From Desulfovibrio sp. (GTDB taxonomy: Bacteria; Desulfobacterota; Desulfovibrionia; Desulfovibrionales; Desulfovibrionaceae), in the NCBI GenBank assembly GCA_017528345.1, contig JAFXOX010000002.1, positions 1 to 64,000 of the forward strand: a stretch of 64,000 nucleotides of DNA. Reading direction: 5' to 3'. The translations under genes were made by a program, and so were the position numbers. The stretch's first letter is position 1, and each line of letters opens with the position of its first letter. Positions 1 through 8,473 of this stretch are shown piece after piece. The notes under the pieces were generated by a model. That model was not told the origin of the DNA and made no database searches. It worked only from the letters and a program-made list of their open reading frames with translations.

Positions 1-38
1 CAGCGTTCAATCTGAGCCAGAATCAAACTCTCCAGTTT
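1..38 (-). rRNA. 16S ribosomal RNA, 5' end only
   Basis: The reverse complement of the first 38 bases reads as the start of a bacterial 16S rRNA, including GAGAGTTTGATTCTGGCTCA and then GATTGAACGCTG. This is the universal 27F primer region. The gene runs leftwards out of the window, so only the 5' end is present. Confidence 0.95.
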
Positions 39-167
39 AAATCTTAGCTTAGATCTCTGCTTGCGCAGAAATCAGAATCTCAAAGCTTCAAACCACTCGC
101 TATTTACTTGTCAATGAGCAAACCGGGCTTTCGCCCTTCCCGCGTCTTTCACGCGGCGCGAAAATCG

Positions 168-196
168 TTTATCTACTTTTTCGCTTTCCTTGTCAA
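168..196 (-). promoter_or_regulatory. Candidate promoter of the rRNA operon
   Basis: On the minus strand TTGACA (196-191) is followed after 17 bases by GATAAA (173-168). It lies about 130 bases upstream of the 16S 5' end, a usual place for an rRNA promoter. A second TTGACA at 114-109 has no good -10. The rest of 41-423 holds runs of A and T and no gene. Confidence 0.5.
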
Positions 197-423
197 GAAC
201 TTTTTTTCAATTCGTGAAAAAAGTTTTTTTTCACATTTTCTTTTCACGTATGATGTCCGTTCCTGGCAGGCTTCCGGCTTTCGCCAGACGCGAGAGGGGT
301 ATATGCCCTCTTTTTTTCTCTGCGTCAATACTTTTTTTGTGTTCCCGAAAAAAAATTTTTATCTCGAAGCGCCGTAAAACCTCTCCCTTTAGGGGGGGGA
401 TATAAGGCGCACAGCTAGAAATT

Positions 424-676
424 TTTTGCCTTCCCTGCTTCAAACTACTTCTTGGCGGCAGGGCATGCCGTGTCGGCCTATGGAGAGATAGTGAGAGCCT
501 TTCGGGAATAGGTGGTTGGTTCGCAGCCGTAAAATTCCCCGCTGTGGGAATTTGACAGCAAAAACCAAGCTAATTCCTCTGGGCAGTCCAGTTTTCGCAG
601 GAACCAGCCTAGGGTTGCAGACGTCAGTCTGCCTCCGCTAGGAATCCCCCGACTTTAGGCGTGGGAGGATGTCAAT
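424..676 (+). mobile_element. TnpB 3'-end / right-end relic, copy R1
   Basis: There is no intact gene here. The stretch is homologous to 34943-35190 (minus) and in part to 49120-49270 (minus). Shared blocks include GCC(T/A)(G/A)TGGAGAGA near 480, GCAGCCGT near 525, GGGCAGTCCA near 580, TTTCGCAGGAACC near 595, and the terminal hairpin GAATCCCCCGACTTTAGGCG followed by GATGTCAAT at 641-676. That layout resembles the end of an IS200/IS605-family tnpB gene with its right end, which in active elements also encodes the omega RNA. Conceptual translation near 465-500 gives a TnpB-like tail (VSAYGE, compare the usual ACGE). A perfect hairpin GCAGAC-GTCA-GTCTGC lies at 617-632. The last bases supply the stop codon of the gene on the other strand. 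Confidence 0.6.
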
Positions 677-2243
677 CGCCCTTTCCTTCCGCGTAAAATG
701 CCAGGCGTGTACCTTCTCGCAAATTGGCTGAATTGACGCCGTTCCAGCGATACAAGTCCTCTACTGATACGTGCAGACGACGTGCAATATTCCAAAACGT
801 GTCATCCTTCTTCACGACATAGATCTGCTTCTTGCCAAGCTGACCATTAGCTGGAGCCTTTATCTGCCCATGATGTGCGGGGCCAGGTATGCGCAGGCTT
901 GAGCCGATGCGCAGAGCTGACGGATTAGAGATACCGTTAACGCGCATCAATTCTATCGGACTTACCCCGTACCTGCGTGCAACGGCATAAACTGTTTCGT
1001 TGGCGCGCAATGTATGCACTGTGGCAGCGTTTCTCCTTGGGAAGGACTCGGAGACATGCGCCCCAGGCTTTAAACCGGGTCTTTTTCCGGCGTCGGCATA
1101 CGTTCCCGGCAGATAGATGTACTCTCCCGCCTTGAGCGTACAGCCAGGATTGGCCGCACGCAACTTTTCTCCTGACACGCGATACTTTCTCTCAAGGCTT
1201 TTCCAGGAGTGACCAGTGTGCTCAATACGACGGGTCTGCCAGCCTGTATATTCGCCCTTGCAGTTTCCCGCAAGCAGACCTTTGGCCTGACAGACCTTAT
1301 CCTCAGGGACATAAACATAGGTTTCACGCGTGGCTGAGGATAGGGGGCCTTGATGATGGCGATTCAAAAGACAGAATTCTCCCCATTCGATGTTCAAATT
1401 GCGACTCAAGGACTTAAGGTCCGTTGCCGGGCTTGCCATGACACGGCAGACCTTGACAGCCTGATTCTCGTCGATGGGCGTAAAATTCAGCCTCTTAAGG
1501 TTACGCATAATCTTCACAACAGCTAAAAATCGGGGGACATACTGTTTTGTCTCTTCGCGCAGGCGATTTTTTTCCGAGATGATCTCATTGCGTTCACGCA
1601 CTTCAAAGAAGTTGTGGCCGCCAGATTCCTGCATCGCTCGACGCATCTTGCCTTCACCGGCGTTATAGGCGGCAATGGCCGTGGGCCAGTCATGAAACTG
1701 AGCGTAGAGCTTGCCGAGATAGCTTGCCGCCGCCTCGGTGGCTTCATAGATATCAAGGCGGTCATCGGTCCAGGTGTCATTATCCAGCCCATATGTTACG
1801 CCAGTGCCCTTCATGAACTGCCAGGCTCCGGCAGCCCCCACAGGCGACTTGGCGTCGGTCCTAAAGCCACTTTCCACAATGGCCAGATACGCCAGATCCC
1901 TCGGCAGACCGCGTTTGTGGAAGACCTCACGAACATAGGGAAGATATTTGCCGCAACGGGCAATGGAAAGGTTCATGTGCTTGCGGCCAGCGCGCAGGTA
2001 GTAGGCATACTGTTTTGTGACATCGGCCATGGCCGTGGAGGAAAGATTTCTGTCAATCTCGCCAGAGCTTTTCAGTGCCTGAATCTCTTGGGGGGAAAGA
2101 ACAGGCGTCTTTTCTTTGGCCTGTGGTTCCAGGACGATATCTGGGAGCTCAGACTTGGAAGCCTGCTTTCCAGCACAAGCTTGCAGCAAAAAGGTAGCGC
2201 TCAAGACACAACAAAGCATGATGTAGACAGTTCTTCTTTTCAT
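672..2243 (-). CDS. mltD: Membrane-bound lytic murein transglycosylase D, SLT domain plus LysM repeats
   Basis: Predicted lipoprotein that cleaves the glycan strands of peptidoglycan in the periplasm. The N-terminus has a type II signal with lipobox LQAC (Cys23). The SLT domain follows; the catalytic glutamate is Glu124 in LAIVESGF, followed by the family motif GAAGAWQFM and later YNAGEG. Two clear LysM repeats sit at about 410-455 and 475-517 (HTLRANETVYAVARRYGVS and YVVKKDDTFWNIARRL), with a weaker one before them. Length (523 aa) and order match MltD. It is monocistronic and converges on the 16S operon leader. Its TGA stop lies inside the terminal bases of repeat R1, so a mobile-element end abuts the gene exactly. 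No strong Shine-Dalgarno is seen close to the ATG. Confidence 0.92.
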   Translation of the reverse strand: MKRRTVYIMLCCVLSATFLLQACAGKQASKSELPDIVLEPQAKEKTPVLSPQEIQALKSSGEIDRNLSSTAMADVTKQYAYYLRAGRKHMNLSIARCGKYLPYVREVFHKRGLPRDLAYLAIVESGFRTDAKSPVGAAGAWQFMKGTGVTYGLDNDTWTDDRLDIYEATEAAASYLGKLYAQFHDWPTAIAAYNAGEGKMRRAMQESGGHNFFEVRERNEIISEKNRLREETKQYVPRFLAVVKIMRNLKRLNFTPIDENQAVKVCRVMASPATDLKSLSRNLNIEWGEFCLLNRHHQGPLSSATRETYVYVPEDKVCQAKGLLAGNCKGEYTGWQTRRIEHTGHSWKSLERKYRVSGEKLRAANPGCTLKAGEYIYLPGTYADAGKRPGLKPGAHVSESFPRRNAATVHTLRANETVYAVARRYGVSPIELMRVNGISNPSALRIGSSLRIPGPAHHGQIKAPANGQLGKKQIYVVKKDDTFWNIARRLHVSVEDLYRWNGVNSANLREGTRLAFYAEGKGD

Positions 2244-2770
2244 AACACTACGGCTGGTACTCCGATTCCGGAGAGGAATGCCGTCCTTCTAGCATAGCGC
2301 AACAACGCAGCTCATCCTTGATTACTATCTTGGCCAGGGTGCAAGATTGCCCATCTTCTCCCCTGAGTAGCCCACTATCCTTCCTGACCTTTGGAAGACA
2401 AGAAAGTGATAGTTGAACAAACCTCCAGGTTTTCACTGACTTTGATATAAGCTTACCCTTGAATTATCGGCGGATGATCCTCAAGTATTAGGTAGTAAGC
2501 GGTAAGGACGTATCACTTCTCGTCGCAATCATACGAGGCTAAAGGAATACACAATCAATTATCTTTAAAAAAATGGCTAAAAAGTCTCAATAAAAGCATT
2601 TAGTACAAAAAAATTAATTATTATTTTTAACGATAAAATCAAAAAATTCTTTTATAAAAAAATCTATTTCGTAATTTTTTTGTGAAAATCTCTTAAGACT
2701 TGCTCACGACAGCCAAGTATGGCATATCACAGCTCAACGCTATTCACGATCTAACGCCAAGGATTGCGAC
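2244..2770. other. Divergent intergenic region, AT-rich
   Basis: This is the gap between mltD (-) and rlmB (+). Bases 2555-2700 are strongly AT-rich with many A and T tracts. I see no gene, RNA or clear repeat. The promoters of both flanking genes must lie here, but no convincing -35/-10 pair stood out. Confidence 0.6.
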
Positions 2771-3568
2771 ATGGATGAAAAGCGCACAGTGCACGAGCCT
2801 TTGCCAAACGACAGCCTGCTTCCAGGCTGCAAACCTGTTCTTGAGTTGCTCGAAGAATCTCCCGATACTGTCGATCTTGTGCTTTGCCGGCAAAAGCTTA
2901 ACAACAGAGAGGTCAGCCGTATCCAGGAAATTTGCAGCAAACATGCAATCCGCTTTCAAAGGGTTGAAGAGGCGCTCCTTGAAAAAATCTGCAAGCGTCA
3001 AGGAGGACAGGGTACAGTTTCCCATCAGGGTCTCGTGGCACGAGTGTGCAACTTTGCGTTCATCGATATGGAGCAACTTTTGGCAAAGCTGGCTGATGCG
3101 CCCTTGCCGCTGCTCCTTGCTCTTGATCAGGTACAGGATCCCGGCAATATCGGGACTCTTGCCCGTACTCTCTATACTCTTGGCGGAGCAGGCATCATTG
3201 TTCCCATGCACAATAGCGCACGCATTGGCCCTGCTGCCCGCAGAGCCGCTGCTGGTTGTCTTGAAAAACTGCCCATTGCCCGCGTCACCAATCTCGGTCA
3301 TGCCCTTGACCGCTGTGAAGAGGAAGGGCTTGCTATCTACGGTGCCCTGGGTGCGCAGTCTGCAGCCAACGCCTGGACTGAGCCCATGCTGCTTCCCGCA
3401 GTCCTTGTCCTTGGCAATGAGGAACGAGGACTGAGACCTGACATCGTCAAACGCTGCCAAACCTTGCTTGCCATTCCCCATGCCCGCCGCTTTGATTCCC
3501 TCAATGTGGCCCAGGCCGGAGCAATTCTCATCGGTCTGTGCTGCGCAAGGCAGGCCGCCCAGCGCTAG
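2771..3568 (+). CDS. rlmB: TrmH/SpoU-family RNA 2'-O-methyltransferase, RlmB-like
   Basis: AdoMet-dependent 2'-O-ribose methyltransferase of the SPOUT superfamily; the closest role is methylation of G2251 of 23S rRNA. The N-terminal 100 residues form the substrate-binding domain. The three SpoU motifs are present: LDQVQDPGNIGTLARTL (118-134), VLGNEERGL (about 211-219) and IPHARRFDSLNVAQAGAI (about 230-247), which build the knotted cofactor pocket. Length 265 aa is normal. The ATG is preceded by AAGGA seven bases upstream. It stands alone between opposing genes. A role on another rRNA or tRNA site cannot be excluded from sequence. Confidence 0.85.
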   Translation: MDEKRTVHEPLPNDSLLPGCKPVLELLEESPDTVDLVLCRQKLNNREVSRIQEICSKHAIRFQRVEEALLEKICKRQGGQGTVSHQGLVARVCNFAFIDMEQLLAKLADAPLPLLLALDQVQDPGNIGTLARTLYTLGGAGIIVPMHNSARIGPAARRAAAGCLEKLPIARVTNLGHALDRCEEEGLAIYGALGAQSAANAWTEPMLLPAVLVLGNEERGLRPDIVKRCQTLLAIPHARRFDSLNVAQAGAILIGLCCARQAAQR

Positions 3569-4004
3569 AGGCGGCTCAAAGATGCTGCGCTGCATTCTTT
3601 GCGAGAGAATATCTGCAGGTGCTCGAAACTCCACACTACCACATGTATTGAGCTACACCCCATTCAAAGCAGTACGCATAGTGTTTGTGACAAGCACAGA
3701 AGATGTGCTGCATCCTTGCTGCCACGTTTTCCCTGATACTGACACTATTCTCTCATGCGTTGAAAAACTGATTGGGCTACCCAATGTTTCCCACAATCTT
3801 CGCAAGCCACATCACCTGCCCTTTCGCCACAAAAAAAAGGTCACACAAGGAACAACCTTGTATGACCTGGCAACGTTTGAGGAAAGCCGTATTTGAAACT
3901 GCTCAAGCTCTCAGCTGGAGCAAAAAAACTGCCTGATTGAGCCGAGCCGTAAATTCTAGCCTAAAAGATACGGCGATATAAGGCGCAACTTACCCGGAAG
4001 CTCT
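3569..4004. other. Convergent gap between rlmB and fliQ
   Basis: Contains the terminator of the flagellar operon (listed separately). An open frame on the plus strand across 3468-3896 has no recognisable content and overlaps rlmB, so it is not called. Nothing else was recognised. Confidence 0.5.
3831..3868 (-). terminator. Intrinsic terminator of the fliL-Q operon
   Basis: Read on the minus strand, a 13-bp stem (arms 3856-3868 and 3838-3850, one mismatch) with a 5-base loop is followed by eight T residues. It lies about 135 bases after the fliQ stop. Confidence 0.9.
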
Positions 4005-4274
4005 TCAGCGCACATAGAGGGGAATATTAATAAAAACTTCCCGCGTAAATGACAGCATGCGCTCCATCAGCCAGGGTAAGGCCATCAAAAGCGCAATAAA
4101 CATGCTCACGACCTTGGGGATAAAGGTCAAGGTCATTTCCTGAATCTGCGTAGCAGCCTGTATCACGCTGACCACGATACCTACGGCAAGTCCGACCCCC
4201 AGCATGGGCAAAGCCAGTGACAGGGCCAGTTCTATAGCCTGGCGGCCAAAACCAATGGCAAATTCCGGAGACAT
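4005..4274 (-). CDS. fliQ: Flagellar type III export gate protein FliQ
   Basis: Small inner-membrane protein of 89 aa with two hydrophobic helices (about 15-40 and 50-75), the size and layout of FliQ. With FliP and FliR it forms the export gate at the centre of the flagellar basal body. It is the last gene of a run fliL-fliN-fliO-fliP-fliQ and starts 28 bases after fliP, with Shine-Dalgarno AAGGAG. FliR does not follow; a terminator does, so fliR must be elsewhere in the genome. Confidence 0.93.
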   Translation of the reverse strand: MSPEFAIGFGRQAIELALSLALPMLGVGLAVGIVVSVIQAATQIQEMTLTFIPKVVSMFIALLMALPWLMERMLSFTREVFINIPLYVR

Positions 4275-4302
4275 GGTTCTTTCTCCTTACGACTTCTTCG
4301 CG

Positions 4303-5103
4303 TCAGAGCAAAAAACTGTTCACAAGAGAGCCGACTAATAAATTCCAGCCGTCTACCATGACAAAGAGCAGAAGTTTGAAGGGCATAGCCACCATCATGG
4401 GGGGCAGCATCATCATGCCCATGGCCAGAAGGACGCTGGCGACCACCATATCGAGAATAAGAAAAGGGATATAGATCAAAAAACCAATGGTAAAGGCGGT
4501 TTTCAGTTCAGAAATGACATAGGCTGCTATAAGCAGCACGGTGGGCACTTCATCCTTGTTTTTCGGAGCTTCTGTCTGGGTTATGGCATAAAAGACCGAA
4601 AGGTCCTTTTCTCTGGTATGTTTGAACATAAAGGTCCGCAAAGGTGCCTGAGCCTTGTCAAAGGCCTCTTTGTAACCGATCTGCTCATTGAGATAGGGTT
4701 GCAAAGCCGTATCATTGATTTCCTTGCCCACGGGGAACATGATCACAACAGTCATAAAAATGGCGAGACTGGCTAAGATCTGGGTAGGCGGCAACTGCTG
4801 GACACCCATGGCCTGCCTCAGAAAGCTAAAGACTATGATGATGCGCGTGAAACTTGTCATAGTCAGCACAATGGAGGGAGCGACCGAAAGCACCGTCATC
4901 AGGAAAAGAATTTCCAGAAGCACGGAAACTTTTTCGGGCTCAGGCGTTCCTCCGGACAGGGTCAGCTGCATACCGGGAAGTGAGATATCAGGAGCGGCTT
5001 GCGCAAAAAGCGGAGCGCAGAGAAAAACGAGAAAGCCAAGGAAGGCTGTCAGGTGTTTGACATGCAAACCGCTATTTGCCTTGATCCTGCACTTCGTGCA
5101 CAT
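4303..5103 (-). CDS. fliP: Flagellar type III export gate protein FliP
   Basis: Polytopic export-gate protein. Cleavable-looking signal (LTAFLGFLVFLCAPLFAQA), then FliP core helices with conserved stretches SFTRIIIVFSFLRQAMG and QILASLAIFMT, then the C-terminal pair of helices with LPPMMVAMPFKLLLFV. The ATG at 5103 is preferred; an in-frame TTG lies three codons earlier. The gene overlaps the end of fliO by about 30 bases, which suggests translational coupling. Length is typical of FliP with signal peptide. Confidence 0.93.
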   Translation of the reverse strand: MCTKCRIKANSGLHVKHLTAFLGFLVFLCAPLFAQAAPDISLPGMQLTLSGGTPEPEKVSVLLEILFLMTVLSVAPSIVLTMTSFTRIIIVFSFLRQAMGVQQLPPTQILASLAIFMTVVIMFPVGKEINDTALQPYLNEQIGYKEAFDKAQAPLRTFMFKHTREKDLSVFYAITQTEAPKNKDEVPTVLLIAAYVISELKTAFTIGFLIYIPFLILDMVVASVLLAMGMMMLPPMMVAMPFKLLLFVMVDGWNLLVGSLVNSFLL

Positions 5104-5557
5104 AGTCTTCAAAGTCTCCCTTGGGCAGGTGTTCCTGGCTGATCAACGAAATCTGCTGCTCGGTAACAGCCAGCAAATAGCGTTTCTGCATAAATCGGAC
5201 CACCATGAGACATTTTCTGGGTCCCACCGGCATCTGCGCTTCCATAAAAAAAGCGTCTCGCGGCAGGGAACCCTGGCGCGGGATAAAATTGAAGCGGCCG
5301 TAGCGGCGCAATAGACGCACAAGAAACCAGAGCACGGCCAAAAGCAGAAACATTACGCCAATGCCCTGGAGATAGCCACCCCAGGTAAAATTGGGAAGAT
5401 CCACCGCAGGCAGCGGCGGATCCTGAGTTGAAGCCTGCGTCTTGGCCGTCTGCTGACTGTTCATCAAGGCCTCGACATGAGCCGAGGCTGCCTGGGCATC
5501 TTTGTTGTTGTCCCTGACGCTCAGCTCCAGGCCATTGGGTGCTGTTTGCTCAGCCAA
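5072..5557 (-). CDS. fliO: Flagellar biosynthesis protein FliO
   Basis: FliO assists assembly of the FliP ring. The protein has an acidic and polar N-terminal stretch, one membrane helix (about 65-85, IGVMFLLLAVLWFLVRLL) and a small basic cytoplasmic domain containing FFMEAQMPVGPRKCLMVV, typical of FliO. Its start codon appears to be TTG overlapping the fliN stop, preceded by AAAGGGTG eight bases upstream. Position between fliN and fliP is the usual one. FliO is poorly conserved, so the call leans partly on context. Confidence 0.85.
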   Translation of the reverse strand: MAEQTAPNGLELSVRDNNKDAQAASAHVEALMNSQQTAKTQASTQDPPLPAVDLPNFTWGGYLQGIGVMFLLLAVLWFLVRLLRRYGRFNFIPRQGSLPRDAFFMEAQMPVGPRKCLMVVRFMQKRYLLAVTEQQISLISQEHLPKGDFEDYVHEVQDQGK

Positions 5558-6104
5558 GTTGCTTCACCCTTTCCACAGGACTGATGATATCGGTAAGCCG
5601 CACACCAAATTTTTCATTGATGACCACAGCTTCCCCCCTAGCTACAAGCTTGCCATTGACATAGAGTTCAAGAGGCTCTCCAGCCAGTTTATTTAATTCA
5701 ATGACCGAGCCCTGACCGAGCTGTAGAAGTTCGTTAATCATCAGGCGCGTCCGCCCAAGTTCAGCTGAGACATTGAGAGGAATATCGAGAATGAAATCAA
5801 GCTCGCGATTGCGCTTATTGTCTCGAGGCTGACGCGAGACCTCAGTCATATCCTTGAATTCTGCATCCTTGGCCTGACTGGCAAAGCCTCCTGCCCCAGG
5901 TCCTCCAAAGGTTGCAGGCTCGCTTTTCTGTTCCTCATCGGCGGCGAGAGCCTCAGCCCACTGGGCCGCTAAAGCCTCGTCGTCTGTCGTCCCCTGAGCC
6001 TGCTCGGGCTGGACGGCATCAGAGGGCTGGGCGTCGTCCTCATCCTCTCCTGCCAGCTGTGCTGCCCATTGGGCCGCCAGTGCTTCCTGATCTTCCTGTG
6101 ACAT
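5550..6104 (-). CDS. fliN: Flagellar motor switch protein FliN
   Basis: C-ring component controlling rotation direction and export. The C-terminal 80 residues form the SpoA/FliN domain (ILDIPLNVSAELGRTRLMI, LGQGSVIELNKLAGEPL, VNGKLVARGEAVVINEKFGV). The start at 6104 has AGGA close upstream and leaves 16 bases after fliL; a longer frame overlaps fliL. The N-terminal 100 residues are an acidic extension holding two copies of a short motif EALAAQWA. No fliM lies between fliL and fliN here, unlike in many bacteria. Confidence 0.93.
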   Translation of the reverse strand: MSQEDQEALAAQWAAQLAGEDEDDAQPSDAVQPEQAQGTTDDEALAAQWAEALAADEEQKSEPATFGGPGAGGFASQAKDAEFKDMTEVSRQPRDNKRNRELDFILDIPLNVSAELGRTRLMINELLQLGQGSVIELNKLAGEPLELYVNGKLVARGEAVVINEKFGVRLTDIISPVERVKQLG

Positions 6105-6120
6105 AAGTCCTATCCTTGCG

Positions 6121-6747
6121 CTATTGCACGACAAAATCGGTAAAGTACACGCGGATAATGCGCTGTTCTCCGAGGATCTGATTCAAACGATTGGCCACCT
6201 CAGCCTTGAGCATGACTTTGCCGTCAGGGGAGGCGATCTCATTATACGATTTCCCCGCCAGCAGCATGATAACGGCGTCGCGGATTCTCGGTTCATTGGC
6301 CTTGATGGCCTGGGAGATATCCTTATTGGCCTCCACTTCCATACCAAGCTTCAGATAACGGCGACCGCCGCTGTCATAGAGATTGACGGTAACCATGGGC
6401 AGAGGCAGGACAACGCCACTGCTGCGGGGAAGAGCGGCTGGCTTTTCAATGCGCCCGGCAGCGTCCCCACCTTCTTTTTTGCCCGCGCCCGCTGCTGATT
6501 CAGGGGTCTTGCCGTCCTGTGTCTCGGCAGGTTGACCAGAGGCGGGGTCATCGCCACCTTGGGTAAAAGGCAAAACGCCCGGATTGCGCATAAAAAACCA
6601 CCAGTAGCCGCCTGCGCCAATACCCGAGAGCATGAACAGAAGCAGCAAAAGAACGATAATCAGACGCTTTTTCCGGGATTTCTTGGGAGCAGGAGCGCTT
6701 TCTTCCGCTTCCGCCAAAGCCGGTGTTTTTTTCTTGTCCTTGGGCAT
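6121..6747 (-). CDS. fliL: Flagellar basal body-associated protein FliL
   Basis: Single-pass inner-membrane protein associated with the stator and basal body. A basic, lysine-rich N-terminus is followed by one membrane helix (about 28-47, RLIIVLLLLLFMLSGIGAGG), a low-complexity linker, and the FliL domain (VTVNLYDSGGRRYLKLGMEV ... RVYFTDFVVQ). Shine-Dalgarno GAGGAGG lies 4-5 bases before the ATG. First gene of the fli run; the next gene upstream (yggS) ends 21 bases away on the same strand. Confidence 0.93.
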   Translation of the reverse strand: MPKDKKKTPALAEAEESAPAPKKSRKKRLIIVLLLLLFMLSGIGAGGYWWFFMRNPGVLPFTQGGDDPASGQPAETQDGKTPESAAGAGKKEGGDAAGRIEKPAALPRSSGVVLPLPMVTVNLYDSGGRRYLKLGMEVEANKDISQAIKANEPRIRDAVIMLLAGKSYNEIASPDGKVMLKAEVANRLNQILGEQRIIRVYFTDFVVQ

Positions 6748-6768
6748 ACAGCCTCCTCTCGCCGGAAT

Positions 6769-7473
6769 CTAGATTCTCGGGCCAAAAATAGCCGTACCGA
6801 TACGGACTATAGTCGCCCCTTCGGCAATGGCAGCCTGATAGTCTCCGCTCATCCCCATGGAAAGTTCGGGCAGAAGGAGTCCGGTCTTTGTCCGCAGCGC
6901 CTCGTTGAGCTTGCGCAGACGCGCAAAGTAGGGACGCGCGCGCTCTCCGGCATCAAAAACTGGGGGCAGACACATCAGGCCTTGTAGCTCAAGATGCGGA
7001 CAATGCTCTTGAAGATATTCGGCAAAAGCCTCGAGATCTTGAGCGGCAAGCCCGCTTTTCTGCGGTTCATCGCCAATATTGACCTCAATCAACACAGGCT
7101 GAAGAGCCCCGTCTGCAAGCCGTTTTTCCAGTGCATCCGCCAGATGTCTGGAGTCAAGGGAATGGATCAGGGCAAAACGACCGGCAACCTGTGCAGCCTT
7201 CTTGCTCTGCAGATGGCCGATCAAATGCAGAATGCGTTCCGGTTCTAGGCCAGAGGCTGCAAGTACAGCAGCTTTACCCAAAGCCTCCTGCACATAGTTT
7301 TCTCCAAAAATCTGCTGACCAAAGCCGTAGAGGGCAAGCATGTCCTCGACAGCATGCTTTTTTGAAACCGCCAAAAGCCGCACTGAGGAAGGCGCACGCC
7401 CATACTTTTGGCAGGCCGCATGCAGACTCTCACAGACTTCTGTATACCGCTCGCGCAGTGCAGCTGACCTCAC
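6769..7473 (-). CDS. yggS: YggS/PLPBP-family pyridoxal phosphate homeostasis protein
   Basis: PLP-binding protein with an alanine-racemase-like barrel but no racemase partner domain; the family buffers pyridoxal phosphate. Lys39 in [14 protein letters not shown] binds PLP, and later motifs [23 protein letters not shown] and [13 protein letters not shown] are all typical. Length 234 aa is normal. The start overlaps the era stop by four bases, so the two are probably coupled. Confidence 0.92.
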   Translation of the reverse strand: MRSAALRERYTEVCESLHAACQKYGRAPSSVRLLAVSKKHAVEDMLALYGFGQQIFGENYVQEALGKAAVLAASGLEPERILHLIGHLQSKKAAQVAGRFALIHSLDSRHLADALEKRLADGALQPVLIEVNIGDEPQKSGLAAQDLEAFAEYLQEHCPHLELQGLMCLPPVFDAGERARPYFARLRKLNEALRTKTGLLLPELSMGMSGDYQAAIAEGATIVRIGTAIFGPRI

Positions 7474-8387
7474 AGCTCTTCTCCAACCAGACCGATATCC
7501 CGTAAGAAGGCCACATCCTCTGTCCAGTGCTCCCGCACTTTGACCCAGAGCTCAAGATGGACCCTACCTTCCAAAAGCTCGGCAATTTCTTTGCGGGCTT
7601 CGATGCCTATCTGCTTGATAGTTGCGCCATTGTGCCCGATGACCATGGCCTTGTGCATGCGCTTGGCCACGTAGATCACAGCATAGATCACCGTCTGCCC
7701 CGTCTCCGAGCCCTCTTCCCAGCTTTCAATATCCACGGCCACGCTGTAGGGCACTTCCTGACGCAGATGCAAAAAGAGCTTTTCGCGGATAATCTCCTTC
7801 GCCATGAAACGCACAGGGGCTGTGGAAATCTGGTCCTCGGGAAATTCCAGCTGTCCTTCCGGCAGAGCCCTGCTCACAAGCGTTTTCAATTCCTCAAGGC
7901 CGTCCTTGGTCAGAGCCGAGGCTGGAAAGAGCTCGGCATGAGGCCACATGGCCTGCAGGCGCTCAAGCAAGGGCAGCATCAGACTCTTGTCCGCAAAAAG
8001 GTCAACCTTATTGATGACCACAATCATAGGACGCTCGTCACTGCGCAGGGCCTCGGCCACAGGCGCCAGATCTTTTTCCAGAAGCTCGCCATGACGTACA
8101 TAGAGATTGCCGTCAATGACCGGCATAATGACATCTGCCTGGCGCAGGCTCTCCCAGATGGCCTGAATCATACTTCGACTCAGACGCCCCCGAACCTGCG
8201 TCAGCCCCGGCGTGTCCATAAAGATGGCCTGTGCGCCGTCTTCTGTGAGAATACCCACGATTTGATTACGCGTGGTCTGAGGCTTGGGAGTGACAATGGA
8301 GACCTTCTGCCCAAGCAGGGCATTTAACAGCGTGGATTTGCCGGCATTGGGCGGACCAAGAAGCGCAACACGACCACAACGACTCAT
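7470..8387 (-). CDS. era: GTPase Era, 16S rRNA-binding
   Basis: Ribosome-assembly GTPase. G motifs are GPPNAGKS (G1), DTPG (G3), NKVD (G4) and SA (G5); the C-terminal KH domain contains [13 protein letters not shown] and binds the 3' end of 16S rRNA. The ATG at 8387 ([11 protein letters not shown]) is chosen because the family begins here and because a conserved leader with GGAGG and a hairpin lies just upstream. An extended frame reaches 8450 but would place the leader inside the coding region. It follows tgt closely and overlaps yggS by four bases. Confidence 0.94.
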   Translation of the reverse strand: MSRCGRVALLGPPNAGKSTLLNALLGQKVSIVTPKPQTTRNQIVGILTEDGAQAIFMDTPGLTQVRGRLSRSMIQAIWESLRQADVIMPVIDGNLYVRHGELLEKDLAPVAEALRSDERPMIVVINKVDLFADKSLMLPLLERLQAMWPHAELFPASALTKDGLEELKTLVSRALPEGQLEFPEDQISTAPVRFMAKEIIREKLFLHLRQEVPYSVAVDIESWEEGSETGQTVIYAVIYVAKRMHKAMVIGHNGATIKQIGIEARKEIAELLEGRVHLELWVKVREHWTEDVAFLRDIGLVGEEL

Positions 8388-8437
8388 CAGTTCATTTTCA
8401 GCGTGAAGCCCCATAACGGGGAGGAAACGCTGCCTCC
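8388..8437 (-). promoter_or_regulatory. Leader with Shine-Dalgarno and start codon separated by a hairpin (era)
   Basis: On the minus strand GGAGG (8437-8433) is followed at once by CAGCGT (8432-8427), an inner hairpin CCCC-GTTAT-GGGG, then ACGCTG (8404-8399) and 11 bases to the era ATG. CAGCGT and ACGCTG are perfect complements. The GGAGG is 45 bases from the ATG in linear sequence but close to it if the stem folds. The same arrangement occurs before alr and rubredoxin, and with another stem before the nudix gene. Confidence 0.7.
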
Positions 8438-8473
8438 GAATTTTCCTCAATTAACCGCAAGATCGCTCAAAAA

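Noticed and set aside
3468..3896. 142-codon open frame after rlmB
   Set aside because: It overlaps the end of rlmB, runs through a terminator hairpin on the other strand and has no recognisable content.
7527..8327. 266-codon open frame on the plus strand
   Set aside because: Shadow of era, whose GTPase and KH motifs are complete on the minus strand.
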